DNA of 64,000 nucleotides from Miscanthus floridulus (GCF_019320115.1 NC_089595.1:106275611-106339610), one strand, 5' to 3'; shown: positions 20,703 through 33,800, numbered from the stretch's first letter. The notes: generated by a model not told the origin, from the sequence alone. Numbers and translations: made by a program.

Positions 20703-23501
20703 TGTGGCAGAACCACCTAATCTAATGCCTTCTAAGAGTGCTCGTCTTCCATTAGACACTAAGCACTCAAGAGAGGACACCAAATTACGCGGTCCCGTTG
20801 GGCACACCCCAAGGGAGAACCCAAAAATCCATATTTTTCTATCAGGGTCACAAATGAGAGAATAAAGCTTACATCATTTGCAACCATTTCTTACATCACT
20901 TTTAATACAACATCAGAGTATAATATGTATTGTTATAACAGCAGAATGTAATCATATTATCAGAGTTATGAATAATTTAAGTGAACAGCGGAATATAAAC
21001 ATGTGAACAGAGTTACAGCGGAAATAAATATCTTTCCATGAAATGATGAAGCAGTAATCTATAAACTATGACAATAGATTATAAAACTTTCATTTAATAA
21101 AACATTTGGTGAGAGTTATAAATAAAAATTATGATCGCAGCATAAAGGAAATTCTCTCTGAGCCCACTAGGAGGAATCCACACACCCAAGGTCAACTCTA
21201 GCATCCACCTGTCACTTGCAACAGGGGTAAATAAAACTCTAAGTACTCAATTATACTTAGCAAGACTTACCCAACAGGAGGAAAGAAAAGACTCTAATGA
21301 TATGCAAGGCTATCTGGCTTGTGGGTTTATTGCATCTGCAGAAAACATTACTAAGCGTGCGTCCTTATATTTGATGTTTATTAATAGCCGCATTAGTTCA
21401 TTAACCAACCAATCTATATAAGCACCTATGCTACTTTCAAGCAGGTGGTAAGCAATTAGATTTCCTTTTTCCATCTTTTATCTTTCAGTTCTTACTATGA
21501 TGCTAAACCGTAGACAAGTCGTACCGGATCGCCTGATGATTCACGAATCAATGCCCCCAACTGGGTACCCCGAAAACACACGCTGCGCTTGTACCCTAGG
21601 CACAAGTAGGACCAACCCACTACCCTCCTGTCACGGGGTCCAGGTCCCTATCCAAACTGGGACTCTAAGCCCCCGCCCCTGAGTCCCAGACTCAGTGCGG
21701 TACAAGGACCTCCTAACCCAAAAACCACCATGACAGTCGGTCCAGAAAGAGATGGAACCTATGATAAGAGAGTAACAAGTCTTCCAAGCGCCCATACCCA
21801 AGTATGTGCTTGGGATAATAAGTCTGTGACTTGCCTAGAGCCTTATGCAACGGCCGGTCCTTAACCAACACAGACAGGAAAAGCAGTGTAACCAAGCCAT
21901 GTCCCGTTGGCCGCAGGACACAACCTCTTACATCCACCAAAACCCAAACCATATCCCTGACTAGTCACTATTTATCCTTTCCACCATTTATATATTCCAA
22001 GTGATAATAATACAGTAATATATTTCCTATCTCTTGCGAGTGACAGACAATCACTCGACTTCTACCGGAGTCCTGTAGCATAGCAATCTACACGATCCTA
22101 TCATACTAGTAAGACTCATAGGATATATATATATATATGCAAGTGGGTTTCATTCAATTCCTTAAAACTTAATGCACAAGTATAATTTAAAGTGCAAAAA
22201 AGTAGGGGTTATGCATCGGGGCTTGCCTGGGTAAGGTTTAATCAGAAGTTAGCTTTCCATCATGATGATAGGATCATCGATACACCATTTCTCCAGCAAC
22301 TCCTGATGACTCCGCGATCCATCGACGTCCCTATTATGATATGCAATGCGATGCAAATGCAAAGACGTAATTAATCAACTGCAACCGTGACTCGTAAAAT
22401 ATGACTTACGCCTCTCAAGTTAACGAGCTAGTTCTAACGATGACCGTACTTAAGCTACATATCTATGTTGTTGAATAAGACGTTATTTCTCAACAATTAT
22501 TTTAGTTATATAAACCCAAATTGTTTCTTTATTTCATTCTATCGATTTAATCATTATTTGAAATAGGGCATCATTATCTATCTAGCAAACAAATTATTCT
22601 GGTGCTACAAAAATTATATTGAGTAGCTAATATTATTAGTAATTTACTGTAAAATTTTTAAAATCAACACTATCACCAATTTATCACAAAAATTTCCTAC
22701 AAGTTCACCTTTTAACAATATTAAGCATGTTAAAATAATTAGAGCAACCCTAGAAACATTTTAAAACTAGATGAACCAATTACGCTAATAGATATATCAT
22801 GATTTTATGAGACTAACAAAATTGGTTTCATCATTTTTGGACTCCTATACTATTTTATATTGATTTTATAAGTTAAACTAGAAACCTATATTAGAAAAGC
22901 ATTTAGAAATGGAAAGGATTGGCAGCCACCAAAACCGCCCACGCGGATGCACGGCCCAGGCGCCGGCAACGGCCCAGCCAGGCGGCACGAGACCGGCCTA
23001 GGCAGGCGAGCATGGCCCAACGTGGCGTGGCGGCCCAGCAGTCCCCAAGCGGACGCATGGCCTAGGCGGCAGGCGGACGGTCCATAGGCGCGCCCGACCG
23101 GTCGCCCAGGTAGCAAGCAGCAACGGTGCGGACGGTCCAACAGACAGGCAGGCCACAGCCCAGCAATCCTGCGCACGCGCGGCCTACCCAAACCAGCCAA
23201 ATGGGTTTTTGCAAAAATGACCCTGCGTTTACCTCTATTCAACCCGAGACCCACAAGCACTATTTATACGAATCACGTATTTAGCAATAAGAACCCTGAA
23301 ACATTCGGTAATTCAATTTCTCACCCATTAGCATCCTTGAGCGAGGTAGAAGAACAGAGGAGCACCGGCCGGGGAAGGCACGGCGATGACGGAAGACCCG
23401 CCGGCGAGCTGCACGGGAACCCGCACGGCCTCGGGCTGGCCGCGGCAAGACCCATGCCGGCCCCCGGTAGCCTACCCGCGAGAGCCGAGGAGGTGGGCAC
23501 G

Positions 23502-25320
23502 TGAAAGGTCCTAATATGGCTAGAGGGGGGGTGAATAGCCTATTTAAAAAAAATCTATAAATCAACTAGAGCAATTTAATTAGTATGACAAATAGCGTAA
23601 CGCAAACTTGCTCTAGCTCTACAAGGGTTGCAAGCCACCTATCCAACAATTCTAGTTGCAATGATTACTTAGGCACCCAAACTTGCTATGTAACTACTCA
23701 CTAAGAGCTCTCGATCTTGCTACTCTAAAGAGCTCAACTAGATGAATGTAAATAATAAAGCAAGCTCTCAATTCTAATTACACTAAAGAGCTTGTATCAA
23801 CTAGTTTGTAAGAATGTAAATAAGTGAGTAGGGTGATTATACCATCGTGTAGGGGATGAACCAATCACAAGATGAAAATTAAGCCAATCACGGGGAGAAT
23901 GCAAATGACAAGAGACAACCGATTTTTCTCCTGAGGTTCACATGCTTGCCAACACGCTAGTCCCCGTTGTGTCGACCAACACTTGGTGGTTCGGCGGCTA
24001 AGAGGTGTTTCACAAACCTCGTCCACACGATAGGACACCGCAAGAACCAACCCACAAGTGAGGTAACTCAATGACACGAGCAATTTACTAGAGTTACCTT
24101 TCGGCACTCCGCCGGGGAAGGTACAACTCCCCTTACAATCACCAGAGATGGCCACAAACAATCACCAACTCGTGCCAATCCTCGACCGCTGCTCCAACCG
24201 TCTAGGTGGTGGCAACCACCAAGAGAAACAAGCGAAATCTACAGCGCAACACGAATACCAAGTGCCTCTAGATGCAATCACTCAAGCAATGCACTTGGAT
24301 TCTCTCCCAATCTCACAATGATGATGGATCAATGATGGAGATGAGTGGGAGGACTTTGGCTAAGCTCATAAGGTTGCTATGTCAATGAAAATGTGCAAGT
24401 CTTTGAGCTACAACCGGCCATGTGGCTTAAATAGAAGCCCCCATGGAATAGAGCTGTTATACCCCTTCACTGGGCAAAACACGCACTGACCGGATGCTCC
24501 GGTCATACTGACCGGACCCTGGACTCAGCGTCCGGTCCACTGATTTTTGCCACGTGTCACTTCGAGTTAAAACTGAACCGTCAGATCTCAACGGCTAAGT
24601 GCCGACCGGACGCTCCGATATTATTGACCGGACGCTGGAGCCTCAGCGTCCGGTCGAGTATAGTAAGGGTCGAAATCCATTTTTCTTCGACCAGACGCAT
24701 CTGGTCCACCTTGACCGGACATAGTCCAGCGTCCGGTGGTATACCCTTTCCACTGCACCGTCGAGTTAACGCGACCGGACGCAGGCAGTCAGCATCTGGT
24801 GCAATCAGATCCAGCGTCCGGTCACTTGACCGACGCTGGCATCTCCTCTGTCTTCTTCCCCCTTGCTCAAATGTGCTAACTACTAAGTGTATCACCTTGT
24901 GCACATGTGTTAGCATATTTTCACAAACATTTTCAAGGGTGTTAGTACTCCACTAGATCCTAAATGCATATGCAATGAATTAGAGCATCTAGTGGCACTT
25001 TGATAACCGCATTTCGATACGAGTTTCACTCCTCTTAATAGTACGGCTATCTATCTTAAATGTGATCACACTCACTAAGTGTCTTGATCACTAAAACAAA
25101 ATGGCTCCTACATTTTATACCTTTGCCTTGAGCCTTTTGTTTTTCTCTTTCTTCTTTTCCAAGTTTAAGCATTTGACCATCACCATGTCATCACCATTTG
25201 TCATGATCTCTGCCATTGCTTCATCACTTGGAGTAGTACTACCTATCTCATAATCACTTTGATAAACTAGGTTAGCACTTAGGGTTTCATCAATTATCCA
25301 AAACCAAACTAGAGCTTTCA
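23502..25320 (-). mobile_element. Copia solo LTR (1819 bp)
   Basis: On the minus strand it starts TGAAAGCTCTAGTTTGG and ends GGACCTTTCA. The 5-bp duplication GCACG flanks it (23497-23501 and 25321-25325). The ends and the GAGGGGGGGTGAATAG motif near the low-coordinate end mark a SIRE-type Copia LTR. It contains an array of GACCGGACGCTCCGGTCA-type motifs (24481-24840) next to a TATTTAAG box on the minus strand. No internal domain is present. Confidence 0.88.
24481..24840. repeat. U3 array of ACCGGACGC palindromes in solo LTR
   Basis: About ten copies or half-copies of GACCGGACGC/AGCGTCCGGTC occur here. On the minus strand they lie immediately upstream of a TATA-like TATTTAAG at about 24434-24427, the same layout as in the Copia LTR at 12878-14202. 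Confidence 0.75.
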
Positions 25321-27177
25321 GCACGCTGGTAGCGGCAGCGCCGGTCAGGCGAGGACGATAGGATGGCGCGTTGGGCAACGGTGGCTCTAGGACAGGCACG
25401 GGTGTGACCCAGGTGCCCCCCTCCCGCCGGGGCCCGTAGAGACACGATCGCGCGCATCGATGGGTGCGACGGCCGGCAACTGGCGGCGGTGGTGCTGTGG
25501 CTCTAGCATGGGACCAAGGGAGTCCGCACGCGCACGAAGGACCGATGGCGGCAAGCGCAACCATGGTGGCCGTGGTCCAGCGTTGCGGTTCGGCTGGGCG
25601 TTGTGGCACAGCTCTGCAGCATCGGCACGCCGAGGGCTCGGCAAGGCCAACAGAGAAAGGGACCGGCGATGGTCAGCAGGAGGCGAGGCCGAGGCCGAGG
25701 TGATGGTGCGGTTTAGGATAGTAGCGCTGCGGAGACTGTGGTCCAGCGCGGAAGGATGGTGTAGACCAGAGAAGGGGCGAGCAGGAGCTGGGGTAGCGAC
25801 TCCAGCGTGGGGCAAGGAAACTCGCACACGCTCGCCTGCCCACGCGAAGGGGCAGGTCACGACAGGTGCGGCCAAGGCGCGTGCTACAGGGCAGCGGACC
25901 AGCGCGGGCTGGGGGCTCACTTGTGGGGAAGGAAAAAGGAGGGGCGTCGCTGTGCGTGGAAGAGAGGAGGCGAGGCAGAGCCGCGCACGCACACGTGAAG
26001 GGAAAAGGGGAAACGATGGACTGTGTGGCCGCCGCGGCGGTGCTCCAGGGCTCGGACGTGCTCGCAAGGAAGAAAAAGGAAGGGCAGCACTGCGGAGCAG
26101 GAGCAGCAGCAGCGACATGGAGGTGACCCAGCATGACCTTGTCTTGGCACGTTGACTTAGAGTTTTTGCTCACCAGCCATGGCAGACAGCTGAGACAGGC
26201 AAGGACGAGCAGAGGCTGACAAAAGCAATCAAGGCAGACAGAGACGACCAAGGCAGACAGAGCATTCATGGTGCCTGAAAGTGCATCTAGCCCTTTAGTG
26301 AGTTTTGGATGATTGAATGACAACACGATTAAAGGTCTAACATGTTTGCTAAGTGTTAGACAGGAAATTGATTATCTCACAGATACTTGATGAAATTGTA
26401 TAAAGCCAAAATGATGTATTGTTGTATAAACAATCTAGTTCAAGCACAAGACAACAATGCAAATGGAATTCATGCAAAGGCTTATTTATTGTGGGATTTC
26501 AATGATCTATGTGAAAGCAAGCTAGTAAGAATTAATTAATGAGACATGAGGGATTGCATATGGAATGGTCTCATATTTGAAGCTTGCTAAATTGAAATGA
26601 AAAAGACAACAATACAAATGAATGGATGATTCAACACAAGATGTGACTTGATGGCTTGAGATGGTGAAGATAGCAAGGAAAGGCTTCGAGGTACTAAGCA
26701 AGGGTGAAGGGCAAGCGACGGCTTGGCGGCCGAAGAACCTAGCTAGGGTGAAGAAGGAAGTACTTGCATTTAGTTGAGGTACTAATCAAGCTGCGATGGT
26801 CATATTGATGTGGAGGATCAAACCTATATTGAACAAAGCGTTGAAAGTGACTTGATGCATTTGGAGTTATTCATATTTGATGAATGGAATCAAGTCACGT
26901 GCTCAAGATGGCTATGCTCAAGTGAAAAGATCAATATCAATATGATTGGCACCCTCACTTGATGAAGATTGGAAAACACGGCTTCGGTTCAAAGAGATCA
27001 ACTCAAAAGGTTTAATTTCCTTATACTTTTAAATTTGAGTTAATAGGAATGCCGTACTATTAAGAGGGATGCAAGTTTAGGTGGTCTGAGGAAGATAGAG
27101 TGCTCAAGCATAATAACTAAATCAATAATGAGACACTCTAGCACTTCACGAGCACATAGAATAATTTTCTGTGACTA

Positions 27178-27716
27178 TCGGTGTCGGAAGTCCCGACGTA
27201 AGCCGGAACTCCCGACAGTCGGAAGTCATGACTCTTGCCGGAAGTGCTGACTCTCAGTCACAGCCTGTGCGGTGACTGTGGACGTCGGAAGTCCCAACGT
27301 GTGTCGGAACTCCCGACAGTCGGAAGTCCCGACGTGTGTCGGAAGTCCCGACAGTCAGAAGTCCCGACCCAAGCCAGTAGTCCCAGCATCGATGGTTCTT
27401 CTGTCTGCTCGCTGTCTGTGCATGTCGGAAGTCCCGACGTTCGCTGGGAGTTTCGACCGTCGGAAGTCCCGACGTTCGCCGGGAGTTCCGACACTGACCT
27501 GACCCAAGCCGGGAGTCCCGGCCTCAGCGGTGTTGGCTGTTTGATTAACTGTGCCCGTCGGAAGTCCCGACGTACGTCGGAAGTGATGACCGTCGGAAGT
27601 CCCGACGTTTGTCAGAAGTTCTGACACTGACTTGCACACACAGACTTCTGACCTGTTGTGAACAGTGTTTTCTTCATACGTCGGAAGTCCCGGGATCTGC
27701 GTCGGAACTTCCGACG
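27178..27716. repeat. U3 array of GTCGGAAGTCCCGAC quasi-palindromes
   Basis: About a dozen copies of GTCGGAAGTCCCGAC, with variants such as GTCGGAACTTCCGAC, at 20-50 bp spacing and often ending in CGACGT. The block is repeated in the 3' LTR at 35727-36265. It lies immediately before the TATA box, so it is a candidate enhancer or protein-binding array, which is inference. Confidence 0.85.
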
Positions 27717-27747
27717 TAGATCTGAACGGTTCGATTTTCACTTGGGG

Positions 27748-27755
27748 TATAAATA
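27748..27755 (+). promoter_or_regulatory. TATA box of the gag-only Copia 5' LTR
   Basis: TATAAATA inside GGGGTATAAATACCCC, a palindrome around the box. The 3' LTR copy is at 36297-36304. Confidence 0.7.
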
Positions 27756-28763
27756 CCCCTCTCCTCACTTCTAACCGTTGCCCACTCATTTCATTGCGAC
27801 AAACACTCGGCCAAACAGCCCCCAAGCGTTCTAGGCTCCCCTCTCTTCACTCCCTTACTTCCAACTTTGATTCCCAAAGGGTTTGAGTGATTGGAGAGTG
27901 GATTGAGTGAGAAAAACACTTGGAGCAAGCTTGAGCACTTGATTTCTTCGTCAAGCCGGTTTGATTTGCATTTGTTACTCTTGGGGATTTTCCCCTAGCC
28001 GGCTAGGCGTCGCCCAAGAGCTTCCATCGTGTGGAAGAGCCTTGGGAAGTTTGTATTACCCTTGTTTTCTAGTGAAGAAACTCAAGTGACCTTTGTGGTA
28101 TCCTTGAGTGAGGCAAGGAGGTGGAAGAGACTCCGACCTAAGTGGTCACCTCAACAACGAGGACGTAGGAGCTCCTTTGTGGGGCTGCCGAACCTCGGGA
28201 TAAATCCTTATCTCCCGCGTGCTTGTTGTTGTTGTGATTTGCTCGAAATTACTTGTATGTGGTTGTCTCCCTCTCTCTAGCTATTTCTTAGGGTTTGGGA
28301 CTCGATCTACGGAGTGGTGGCTTATCAACGTCAAGAGAGTAACCCAACACCTTACCTTACCACTAGGAAGTGGGTTTGTAAGTTATCGGCATCACAAAGT
28401 TCATTTTAGCACTTGTAGTTCTTTTCCCGTAGGGGTCGCAAGTGCTGATTGTTTGCGTCGGAAGTTCTGACTCAAACGTCGGGACTTCTGACACGTCGGA
28501 ACTTCCGACACAAACGTCGGGACTTCCGACATTAACTGACTAGTGCATTTTGATTCAACTCTTTGGTTGCAGCTGTTTGGCTCCCTAGGTTTATCTAGTA
28601 TATTTTATATACTTTGTGGCTAACTTGTGAGGGGTGGTATTACTTTGATTTGGAGTTTCCATTTTGGAAACTCCTATTACTAATCGTTTCCGCTTTTAAA
28701 GGTGTTGATTTTTCAGAAACGCCTATTCACCCCCCTCTAGGCGACATCCTAGATCCTTTCAAT

Positions 28764-28775
28764 TGGTATCAGAGC
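28764..28775 (+). other. Primer-binding site of the gag-only element
   Basis: TGGTATCAGAGC, two bases after the LTR end, is the exact Copia-type complement of initiator tRNA-Met. Confidence 0.92.
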
Positions 28776-28813
28776 GAGGTTCTCACCTAAAGCTTCACCG
28801 CCGTGAGAAAAGG

Positions 28814-30808
28814 ATGTCGACGCCTATCGAGTTGGAGCCAGTGCTTCTCCAAAATGATGGTTCAAACTTTCTACCTTGGTCAATTCATGTACTCAATGCT
28901 TTTAGAGATATTAGTTCTCTTGTTGAGCATATTGTGTTTGCAAGCATACCTCTTCCTATAGTTGATTGGAGCAACTATAAGAATTTATCAAAAGAGGAAG
29001 AGATATGCGTGCAACTCAATGCTCAAGCTATTAATATCATTTTGAGTACATTGAGTGCAGAGGTTCAAGATGAGGCAATATTCAATGGACAATCACCTCC
29101 GGAGAGTGCTCATCTCATTTGGACCAAACTCATTGAGTTATATGGAAAATCCAAATGCGATGATGCACTTGAGGTCGAGTCAATGGAAAATATGTCCATT
29201 ATGTCTTCATGCAGCGAAGAAGCCTCACAAGATCTCAAGAGCACTGAGCCGGAGCAAGAGGTGCAAGCCGAGGTGACTGCGCTGTCTGTAAGCGCATGCC
29301 GGACGTGTCCGGTATCCCTACCAGACGCGTTCGGTATGGCCGAGGTAGTCGGACAGCAGACAGTCCGTGATGATGAGGCTCAAGCCCGGTGGCGGCCAAG
29401 TGATGAGTCAACCTCAGTATCTCATGATACTCATCACTTGTGTCTCATGGCCAAGAAAAGCAGGAAGAAGGCTAGCAAGAAAGATCAAGCCAAGGAGATA
29501 GCACGAGTAGATGATCAAGAAGAGAGTGATGTTGAAATTGAAGATAGCTACACTCTTGATCATCTAAGCAACAAAGACAAGCTCATTCTCATGAAGCTAG
29601 TTGAGAAGAATGATGAGCTAGAGGAAGAGAATGAGAAACAAGAGCAATCACTTCAAAATCAAGAAAAGTTTCTCATCTCCAAATTGCAAGAGCTAAAGGC
29701 CATAAATGAGAGGTATGAAAAATTATCAATTGAGCATGCTTTAGTTACTAACTCCTCTTCTAGTGTTTCACAACTAGAGAAGGAAAACTTTGAGCTCAAG
29801 GCAAAATTAGATGAACTCTCAAGCAAATATAATGTGCTACAAGCAAACTATGTTCATCTCAAGTGCTCTCATGAAGAATTAGTAGAATCAAGCATCATGC
29901 TTGAGGTGGCTCATGAGGTTGTGATTACAACGGTAAAATCATCTCAACCTCCTACTCACACACTCACTTGTACACAATCTCAATTGAATATTTCTTGTGC
30001 TAATGAGTGTGCTTCTCAAGCAAGCCAATCTTCGATTGAGCAAAAATTTATAGAAAACATAGAGCTCAAAGAAGAGGTGAAAAGATTAAAGAAAGATGTG
30101 ATTCGATTGAAGGGTAAGGAGAAAGCACAACCTTCTCAAGATAACCATGATAACATGGTGAAGAAGCTTGAGAAGGGTTCAAACCTTGCTTCCTTCAAAA
30201 CCCAACAAAGGAATCACATTTCAAGCAAGGCCAACACAACCAAGAGCAAGAAACATGGAAAAAGTATGTGCTATGGTTGTGGATTGTATGGACATGAGTG
30301 GGCTACGTGTCCACATAAGAATTGGGCCGACAAGGTTGAAGCCGCCACTCAAAAGGCTTCAATCAAGGAGGCCAAGCAAGTGAAGAGTGATGGACAAAGC
30401 GCTTGTCTCATGAGCAAGAAATTGGGGCATCCTACCAAGAAATGCCCAATATATCAAGAGTCAAGAAAGGAAGCCCAAGTTGCAACAAGAAGATGCTATG
30501 GATGCAATGAGATGGGCCACAAGGTTGATGGATGTCCATACAAGCAAAACAAGCATAGAGCAAACAAAGGTCGCATATGCTATGCTTGTGGAAGAAAGGG
30601 GCATCTAAGCTATGATTGCCCAAATGGTAACATCCCTAAGCCAAACATATTTGTTTATGATAATATGCTTAGGAAGACCACAAATAGAATTAGCACTAGC
30701 AAGGTGATGTGTTCACCACAAACTAGTACTAAGGCCATTTGGGTGCCTAAGCACTTGTTGACTAACCCAAAAGGACCCAACAAGAGTTGGGTACCAAAAT
30801 GTGCTTAG
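28814..30808 (+). CDS. Gag of the non-autonomous Copia element (intact)
   Basis: A 664-residue ORF without internal stops starts at ATG 28814 (MSTPIELEPVLL). The reading frame is open upstream into the primer-binding site but has no other ATG, so this start is chosen. Residues ~6-120 are the plant Copia gag/UBN2 region (NDGSNFLPWSIHVLNAF). Residues ~210-450 are coiled coil, with acidic and Ser-rich links. Four zinc-knuckle-like motifs follow: C486-C489-H494-C499, a degenerate one (C531, then Ser at 534, H539, C544), C561-C564-H569-C574 and C589-C592-H597-C602. The protein ends NKSWVPKCA. Gag packages element RNA into cytoplasmic particles. Its intactness while pol is absent suggests use by the element or very recent loss. 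Confidence 0.9.
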   Translation: MSTPIELEPVLLQNDGSNFLPWSIHVLNAFRDISSLVEHIVFASIPLPIVDWSNYKNLSKEEEICVQLNAQAINIILSTLSAEVQDEAIFNGQSPPESAHLIWTKLIELYGKSKCDDALEVESMENMSIMSSCSEEASQDLKSTEPEQEVQAEVTALSVSACRTCPVSLPDAFGMAEVVGQQTVRDDEAQARWRPSDESTSVSHDTHHLCLMAKKSRKKASKKDQAKEIARVDDQEESDVEIEDSYTLDHLSNKDKLILMKLVEKNDELEEENEKQEQSLQNQEKFLISKLQELKAINERYEKLSIEHALVTNSSSSVSQLEKENFELKAKLDELSSKYNVLQANYVHLKCSHEELVESSIMLEVAHEVVITTVKSSQPPTHTLTCTQSQLNISCANECASQASQSSIEQKFIENIELKEEVKRLKKDVIRLKGKEKAQPSQDNHDNMVKKLEKGSNLASFKTQQRNHISSKANTTKSKKHGKSMCYGCGLYGHEWATCPHKNWADKVEAATQKASIKEAKQVKSDGQSACLMSKKLGHPTKKCPIYQESRKEAQVATRRCYGCNEMGHKVDGCPYKQNKHRANKGRICYACGRKGHLSYDCPNGNIPKPNIFVYDNMLRKTTNRISTSKVMCSPQTSTKAIWVPKHLLTNPKGPNKSWVPKCA

Positions 30809-33800
30809 GTTGATAATGTAGGTACTTGGTGGTGAGATGAAAGCTTCGGGGTGGTTGAGCAAGCAAATTGAAAATATTCACTCAATCTATCAATCAATTC
30901 TTATCATAATCTCATATATGGTTGACCCAAAGATAAATCAATGACCATATCGTTTACTTCATCTCTATCATTGGTAACAAGTACCTAAAAACCTTATAGG
31001 ATAGCCACTTTGTGTTTAGTGCTAAATGGCTCACAAATAAGTATATTTATGAAATAATTGGAAGTGGCTAATTAGTTTCATTTAATAATTATCATGTTTG
31101 CCATGTGATGCTTTTAATGGCTCTCTAGTAGAGCAATGCAATTGTTCAAATGCAGGCATACAAGAAGTACTAGAGCTAAAACGAAGAATCACAAGCAGTG
31201 CTTCAATTGTTTCTATCCTGCACCTACCGGACGTGTCCGGTATGGCCAGCGTAGAAAGGAAAAGTGTTTATGTTCTTCACATGCCGGACGTGTCCGGTAT
31301 GTCTGACGGACGTGTCTGGTATGGCAGGAACCAGAGCACTAATTGGGATGCAATTGAGGTTTGATCCATATGATTTCATATATCCTTAATTTGCTCAGAA
31401 GCTTGTGATCTATCAAACCTAAGTGGGTTGTGAGTATGTCTCAACGAAATTTAAATATGGCAAATTACTTTGTGTTGGTCAAAATAGAAAATTGACTCCC
31501 AAATTCTTAAAAGAATAAAGTGCTTGTTGAAAGTCATTCAAATTACTTGTGGTACTTATTTAGGGGGAGCTCAGTTTCTATTTTGCACCATTGTGGACTA
31601 ACAAATTTATCTAGTATTATTTGTAGTCCTTTGGATGAAAATTGATTTCATATATGGTATGATTATTTGACAAGTGAGGTCAACATGATGTTGTCATGCC
31701 ATGTATTATCTCAGTGGTGATATTGTGGGCTCAAGGCAAAGGTATGTATTTACATACATGCATTGTAAGTGCATCTAAGTCCCTTTATATGCTAGTGTGT
31801 GCATTAGTGTGATATAGGATAGATGTTTTTCAAAATCCCTAACTAGCATGTGTAGGTGGTGTGGTTTTTGAAAATCATGTGGTTTTTGGGTCTTTGTGAC
31901 CTAGTCATGTCATATTGTGATTATTGCTACCCTTGGTTGATTATTTGCCTAATCACATGTGACATGGTTCTCTCAAGTCCATAAAAATCCCTATGTTCGT
32001 CTAAAATCTCTCTCAAGTTTTTGAAAATCACAAATTTGCCAAATATTCGAAAAAGAGAAAATCAATTCTTGGCTAATTCATGTACCCTAAGTGAGAATCC
32101 TAAGCCTATTTCAATTGATGCAAATATTATGCCTAGGAAGGTTTGTTATTGTACCTTATTGGTTAGTATTGCAAAAATTCTACTATCCATACTAAGGCTA
32201 TTCCTAAGTATGTTGCGTCTAACATGAGAGGACCCAAACTAGTTTGGGTACCATCGAAAAGTGGATGATCGTTTGTAGGTACCATGGCATTGGAGACTTG
32301 ATTCAATGGAATTATTATTGTTCATCTTATGTTGAGTCAAGTATTAAAACCTAGTGCAATTCTATCCCAATGCCAAGTCAAAATTGAGTGAAGTCCATAT
32401 GCTATCAACATACAAGTGTCATATTCAAGTTGTGGGAATTTATTGATATATTTGAATGCCTGCAAATAAGTGGAGTTGAAGCTTGCAAAGATGATCATAA
32501 GCTATCAAGGTATATCTCTTGTTGATCAAAGTTTATTTGGGTGCATATGAGTTAATTGAATTGGATATATATGCATATGTTGCTTGCTATGAGATGTTTG
32601 AATGGATTAAATGCTTAAGTAATCAAGTTTGAAGTTGGTTTGATTGGATATGTTCATAAGATTTCTTCTAGTAAGTGGTTTGAATGGACATATGTCTTGT
32701 GAGAGTATTCAAACAAGTTGATTTCAAGTTTGGTTCAATTTGGAGAAAAATAGCTCAATTATTGAAATCTGTCCAATATTGAAAATCTGAGCTAGCAATG
32801 ATCATTGACATGTTTGAGCAACCAAATCTATTTGTATTGGCTTGAAATTTGGTCTGCATGCTCTACACTTATGGTATTAGTTGCTGTGCAAATTTTATGA
32901 GATTTGGATAAGTGATACTTCGGATTTGGAGTAGATCTTGTCAGCTATAGTGCAGCAGTTTTCAGCATGTAGCAGTGTGGAAAGATATGAAATCTGGTAG
33001 CAATATAGAAGTCAAAAGAAGCTAAAATTTTTACATCTACTAGAAGGCTTAGTGTGTTACATCTTCACCAAATTTTGTGGTTTTTGGATATGTACTTTGG
33101 GAGATATGATTTATTCTTTGAAGAGTACAGAATCTGCCAGGAAAGTGAAAATTTTTGGATTGATCAAAAGTCACTTAGATTCAAAGGTCCTCAAATTAGA
33201 ATCATATCTTTAAGTGATTGAGGTACCTATGTTTTGGTTTTGGTTTGAGATAGAAGCATGACAAATGATGAGTACAAGACAATTTGTTTGAAGAAGTGTA
33301 TCTGGTACACATTTGGTACTCAAGCTAGAGATTAAGACCAAGATCAAGATGAAGATGGAGTTCTAGTGATAATAGGAGATCTTTTGATAGAAACAAAAGG
33401 ACTTAAACAAGTAGAAAGAAAAGGACTTAAAGAAGGATTCAAAGTTATTCAACAAATTAAGTCCAACAATATGGATCAATCAAACAAAATCTTTCAAGTG
33501 GATCAAGTGATTTTCTTTCAAGTTATTTCAAGTGAGTATCAAGGATGGTTCTTTGGAGAGAGGTCACTTCGCCCTAGGCTTGGATGGCTAAAATCAAGTG
33601 GTAATCTAAAGGGACATTTGAGATACTTGGTTGAAGAAAATCAAGAGATTGGTCTAGAAAGCAAGCAACACCCAAAAGAGAACAAGTCATGAAATTTCAA
33701 GTGGTATCATGAAATTTCAAGTGGTATTACAAGTGGTGCATCTTTTAGTTCTCTCAAGCAAGCAATGATCAAAGAAGAAGCAAGCCAACCACAACAAGAA

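Larger units (their letters stand above)
26276..28761 (+). repeat. 5' LTR of the gag-only Copia element
   Basis: Begins TGAAAGTGCATCTAGCCC and ends TCCTAGATCCTTTCA. An array of GTCGGAAGTCCCGAC-type motifs (27178-27716) lies directly upstream of a TATAAATA box at 27748. Two further motif pairs are near 28458-28532 in the transcribed part. ORFs across the array are translations of the repeat. Confidence 0.92.

Noticed and set aside
25387..26326. Long GC-rich ORFs on both strands (217-243 codons)
   Set aside because: They overlap in several frames, are rich in Arg/Pro/Ser/Ala without domains, and lie in the Del-like LTR.
27178..27716. Regular repeats that could suggest a CRISPR-like array
   Set aside because: The repeats are irregularly spaced, short and quasi-palindromic, lie inside an LTR next to a TATA box, and occur identically in the other LTR. 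This is a plant genome and no cas-like gene is present.
27235..27886. Short ORFs present identically in both LTRs of the gag-only element
   Set aside because: They are translations of the GTCGGAAGTCCCGAC repeats and the transcript leader, present twice because the LTR is duplicated.
33366..33692. 108-codon ORF in the gag-only element as a possible pol remnant
   Set aside because: It has no protease, integrase, reverse transcriptase or RNase H motif; the composition is Lys/Gln/Glu-rich and unplaced.
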